Assembly (NCBI RefSeq): GCF_037039395.1 | Contig: NZ_CP146242.1 | Location: 3,297,001 to 3,361,000, forward strand | Direction of reading: 5' to 3' | Origin: Agrobacterium vitis | GTDB taxonomy: Bacteria; Pseudomonadota; Alphaproteobacteria; Rhizobiales; Rhizobiaceae | DNA: 64,000 nt | Shown here: one piece after another, positions 61,717-64,000 of the stretch | Layout of the letters: each line of letters opens with the position of its first letter | Position numbering within the stretch: the stretch's first letter is position 1 | Made by a program: the position numbers and the translations under genes | Notes under the pieces: generated by a model | What the model was told of the DNA's origin: nothing | Databases searched by the model: none | Seen by the model: only the letters and a program-made list of their open reading frames with translations

Positions 61717-63120
61717 TTGTCGAGCCTTCGTAACGTGGCCTATGCCGCAGCATTTCTTCCGCTGTTTTTTCAACCTGCCGTGCTGCATGCCGAAACCATT
61801 TTCGGCGCCATGGAAAAGGCTTATAAGAACAATCCTGATCTGAACTCGGTGCGTGCCGCCCTGAGGGCAACGGATGAGAGCGTGACGATTGCCAAGGCTG
61901 GCTACAGGCCGCAACTGGGCTTTTCCGTCTCCGGCACGCAGTCTTCCTTTGGCAATTTCAACGGCACTGCCATCGGCACTCTACCAGCGGATAGATATTC
62001 GGCGGATTATTATAAATCCGACGTGCAACTGACATTAACCCAGCAGATTTTCGATGGATTCCAGACGCTCAACAATGTGCGCTCTTCAGAAGCGGGCGTG
62101 CTTTCCAATCGGGAAAGCATGAAGGCGGATGAGATCCAGATCCTGCTCGGTGCAGCCCAGGCCTATGCCGATGTGGCGCGGGACCAGCAGATTGTCGGTA
62201 TCCGCCGCCAGAACCTGAGCTTCCTTCAGGAACAGCTGAAAGCTGCCAATGCGCGGCTGGAGGTGGGCGAAGGCACCAAAACCGATGTCAGCCAGGCAGA
62301 GGCGCAACTGGCGGGTGCCGACAGTCTGCTGGCCTCCGCTATCGCCCAACTGAGACAGAGCGAAGCATCCTATATGCAGGTGGTTGGCGAGATGCCGAAG
62401 GATGTGCGCCAACCGGTGCGCGCCACCAAGGCGATGCCGACCAATCTGGACAAGGCCGTTGCTTTGGGCATCAGGGAGCATCCCAGCGTGCTTGCCGCTC
62501 TGCATGCGGTAACCTCGGCGCAATATCAGGTGAAATCGGCCGAAGGCAGCCTGCTTCCGGGCGTCAGTCTTCAGGGCAGCCTTGATCGCCACAATACGGA
62601 TAATCCAAGCGAGTCGACCGACCGCGATTATTCTGCGGCATCGATTACAGCGCAGGTGAAAATTCCGCTCTATCAGGGCGGTTCGGAATATGGCCAGATC
62701 CGCAAAGCCAAGGAAACCGTTGGTGCGCAGGAACTGAAAGTCGATTACGCCCGATTGAGCGTGCGAAAGCAGATCATGACCGCTTTTGCCCAGATGCAAG
62801 CCGCAACTGCGGCCATCACCTCGGGCCGCAAGCAGGTTACCGCCGCAAAGCTCGCCTTGCAGGGCGTTATCGAGGAACGCAATGTCGGCCAGAAGATCAC
62901 CCTTGACGTTTTAAACTCGCAGCAGACCGCACTCGACGCGCAGGAAAGCCTCGTGAACGCACAGCGCAATGAAGTGGTGGCCAGCTACTCATTGCTGGCG
63001 GCAACTGGCACTTTGACGGTCAGGAGCCAGGGATTGCAGGTGGCGGAATATAAGGCAGAAGAGCATTACGATGCCGTCAAGGACAAGTGGTTCGGATTGC
63101 GGGCTGCCAACGGCAAGTAA
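61717..63120 (+). CDS. tolC: TolC family outer membrane protein
   Basis: 467 residues from TTG 61717, eight bases after GGGAG. Signal peptide ending LHAET; TolC features: IFGAMEKAYKNNPDLNSVRA, AGYRPQLGFSVSG, a heptad-rich helical region (LQEQLKAANARLEVGEGTKT DVSQAEAQLAG), repeated in the second half (QGVIEERNVGQKITLDVLNS QQTALDAQ). Forms the outer-membrane duct for tripartite efflux and type I secretion. Confidence 0.93.
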   Translation: MSSLRNVAYAAAFLPLFFQPAVLHAETIFGAMEKAYKNNPDLNSVRAALRATDESVTIAKAGYRPQLGFSVSGTQSSFGNFNGTAIGTLPADRYSADYYKSDVQLTLTQQIFDGFQTLNNVRSSEAGVLSNRESMKADEIQILLGAAQAYADVARDQQIVGIRRQNLSFLQEQLKAANARLEVGEGTKTDVSQAEAQLAGADSLLASAIAQLRQSEASYMQVVGEMPKDVRQPVRATKAMPTNLDKAVALGIREHPSVLAALHAVTSAQYQVKSAEGSLLPGVSLQGSLDRHNTDNPSESTDRDYSAASITAQVKIPLYQGGSEYGQIRKAKETVGAQELKVDYARLSVRKQIMTAFAQMQAATAAITSGRKQVTAAKLALQGVIEERNVGQKITLDVLNSQQTALDAQESLVNAQRNEVVASYSLLAATGTLTVRSQGLQVAEYKAEEHYDAVKDKWFGLRAANGK

Positions 63121-63155
63121 GCCATGGGTCATTAAAAATGGCTGTTGGTATACCC

Positions 63156-63242
63156 TTTGCAAATATCTCAAGCGAGTGATGAGTTTGAGATATTTGCAAT
63201 ACCTTCAAGCCGACGATGCGTGGTCGTCTTCTCGCCTTGGTA
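63156..63242. repeat. Hairpin repeat downstream of tolC (copy 2 of 2)
   Basis: TTGCAAATATCTCAA (63157-63171) pairs perfectly with TTGAGATATTTGCAA (63185-63199), again with a 13-base loop, followed by CCTTCAAG, GATG, CTTC, GCCTTGGTAT. The differing stem bases are compensated on the other arm. Confidence 0.7.
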
Positions 63243-63424
63243 TGAGGTCTCTCATTGCGGATAATTCGGCCCGGCTGGCGAAACAATCCTCGATTGAACC
63301 CATAAAGCTGTGTATTTTGGGCTTTAAGCTTTTGAAGGCGATTTCCTCGAGCAAAGGGGTATCCTAAGGTCGAGCGAATCACATGGCAAAAGCCGATGGG
63401 GTTTGAAGCCAAATGGGGAATGTA

Positions 63425-64000
63425 ATGGCCCAGCCGAATGTATCGCGTGAACCGTCCATGGAAGAGATCCTGGCCTCCATTCGCCGGATTATCGAAAGCA
63501 ATGAGCCGGCACCCGCCCGGTCTTTCGATGATGCCTATGGTTATGACAGTGAAGTGGACGAACTGGATATTGCCGGTAATGCATTTTCCGTCGAGGCTGT
63601 GCCGATGGATCTGCCGGTTGCGGCCAACCAGTCCGGTCCGGCTCAGTTGGCGGCATCTGCTGCAAACCGTTTCTCCGAGGATGCAGGCGATCAGGGCCGT
63701 GACCATTTGAGCCGTGAGCCTGGTCTTGGCGGACAGCAGATAGCAGATGGCGCAAGGCATACGGCAAAGCCGGTGTCGCTTGCCGATCTGGCAGCCCGGG
63801 TGCGTGCCACGTCCGAGCGGCGCGAAGAGCCCGGCGCTGCCGAGTTTCCTTCTGAATTTCCTCCCGCTTTCTCCAAGCAAGAGCCGCAATCGCGCGATGG
63901 TCGTGGGGTCTCTTCCTACATGTCTGACACCATTGGTGGTTTTCGCGAGATTGCTACGGAGCAAGCGGGGCCTTTGGGGCAGGTCCGGCCTCTGGCAAAG
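63425..64000 (+). CDS. popZ: PopZ (DUF2497) polar organising protein, 3' end outside window
   Basis: 192 codons in window, no stop. N-terminal EPSMEEILASIRRIIESNEP is the PopZ/DUF2497 signature; then a long Pro/Ala/Glu/Asp-rich disordered region as in the family. In rhizobia PopZ marks the growing pole and organises chromosome segregation. GGGGA precedes ATG 63425. Confidence 0.85.
   Translation, partial: MAQPNVSREPSMEEILASIRRIIESNEPAPARSFDDAYGYDSEVDELDIAGNAFSVEAVPMDLPVAANQSGPAQLAASAANRFSEDAGDQGRDHLSREPGLGGQQIADGARHTAKPVSLADLAARVRATSERREEPGAAEFPSEFPPAFSKQEPQSRDGRGVSSYMSDTIGGFREIATEQAGPLGQVRPLAK

Overview
The window is a rhizobial (Rhizobiaceae, Agrobacterium/Allorhizobium/Rhizobium-like) chromosome segment carrying one complete-looking temperate podovirus prophage. 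Host evidence: hmuTUV heme uptake genes, the order isoaspartyl methyltransferase-tolC-popZ, a SyrA/ExoX-like gene, and several copies of palindromic intergenic repeats resembling the Rhizobium mosaic elements (RIME). Family names are recognised by eye from sequence patterns; no database search was run.

Layout. 1-1418: host Nudix protein (5' end outside) and a PhzF-family protein. 1558-1633: tRNA-Lys(CTT). 1588-40218: prophage, bounded by 48-bp perfect direct repeats of the tRNA 3' half (attL 1588-1635, attR 40171-40218). Left arm: small lipoprotein and membrane genes, then a long leftward chain of mostly overlapping small genes (7265 down to 2405) that includes the integrase. 7265-8300: immunity region with a CI-like repressor, operator-like repeats and a Cro-like gene. 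8301-16294: rightward chain of DNA-binding and replication genes: PhoB-type winged helix, DnaA-like C-terminal domain, primase, GapR homologue, an overprinted gene pair, an Acb2/Tad1-like anti-defence gene, and a helicase. 16329-17565: a small leftward operon with a C4-like structured RNA and an AT-rich cluster of TTGTAGCA repeats. 17566-37797: packaging and T7-like virion genes (terminase, portal, scaffold, capsid, tail tube A/B, internal virion proteins with a transglycosylase, beta-helix tailspike). 37797-40104: lysis cassette (holin candidate, GH108 endolysin with a C-terminal membrane anchor, nested Rz/Rz1). No phage RNA or DNA polymerase gene is visible, so host polymerases are presumably used.

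40479-44497: heme uptake locus, hmuTUV leftward and a divergent IsdG/HmuQ-like monooxygenase plus HutX. 44976-49357: large MscS channel, SAM methyltransferase, MmyB-type regulator. 49587-52106: dimethylglycine/sarcosine dehydrogenase-like enzyme. 52363-55227: two related response regulators, REC-REC and REC-REC-GGDEF. 55423-57119: ABC exporter pair. 57251-60446: small genes, tRNA-Cys, a SyrA/ExoX-like gene, an IS3-family remnant and repeats. 60447-64000: isoaspartyl methyltransferase-like protein, tolC flanked by two covarying hairpin repeats, and the 5' part of popZ.

The most interesting points are the Acb2/Tad1-like predicted cyclic-nucleotide sponge (14113-14349), a gene overprinted in the +1 frame with a coupled internal start (13200-14087), a riboswitch-like junction plus terminator inside the left operon (5898-6065), a C4-like RNA (16787-16852), a phage GapR, and the covarying repeats on both sides of tolC.
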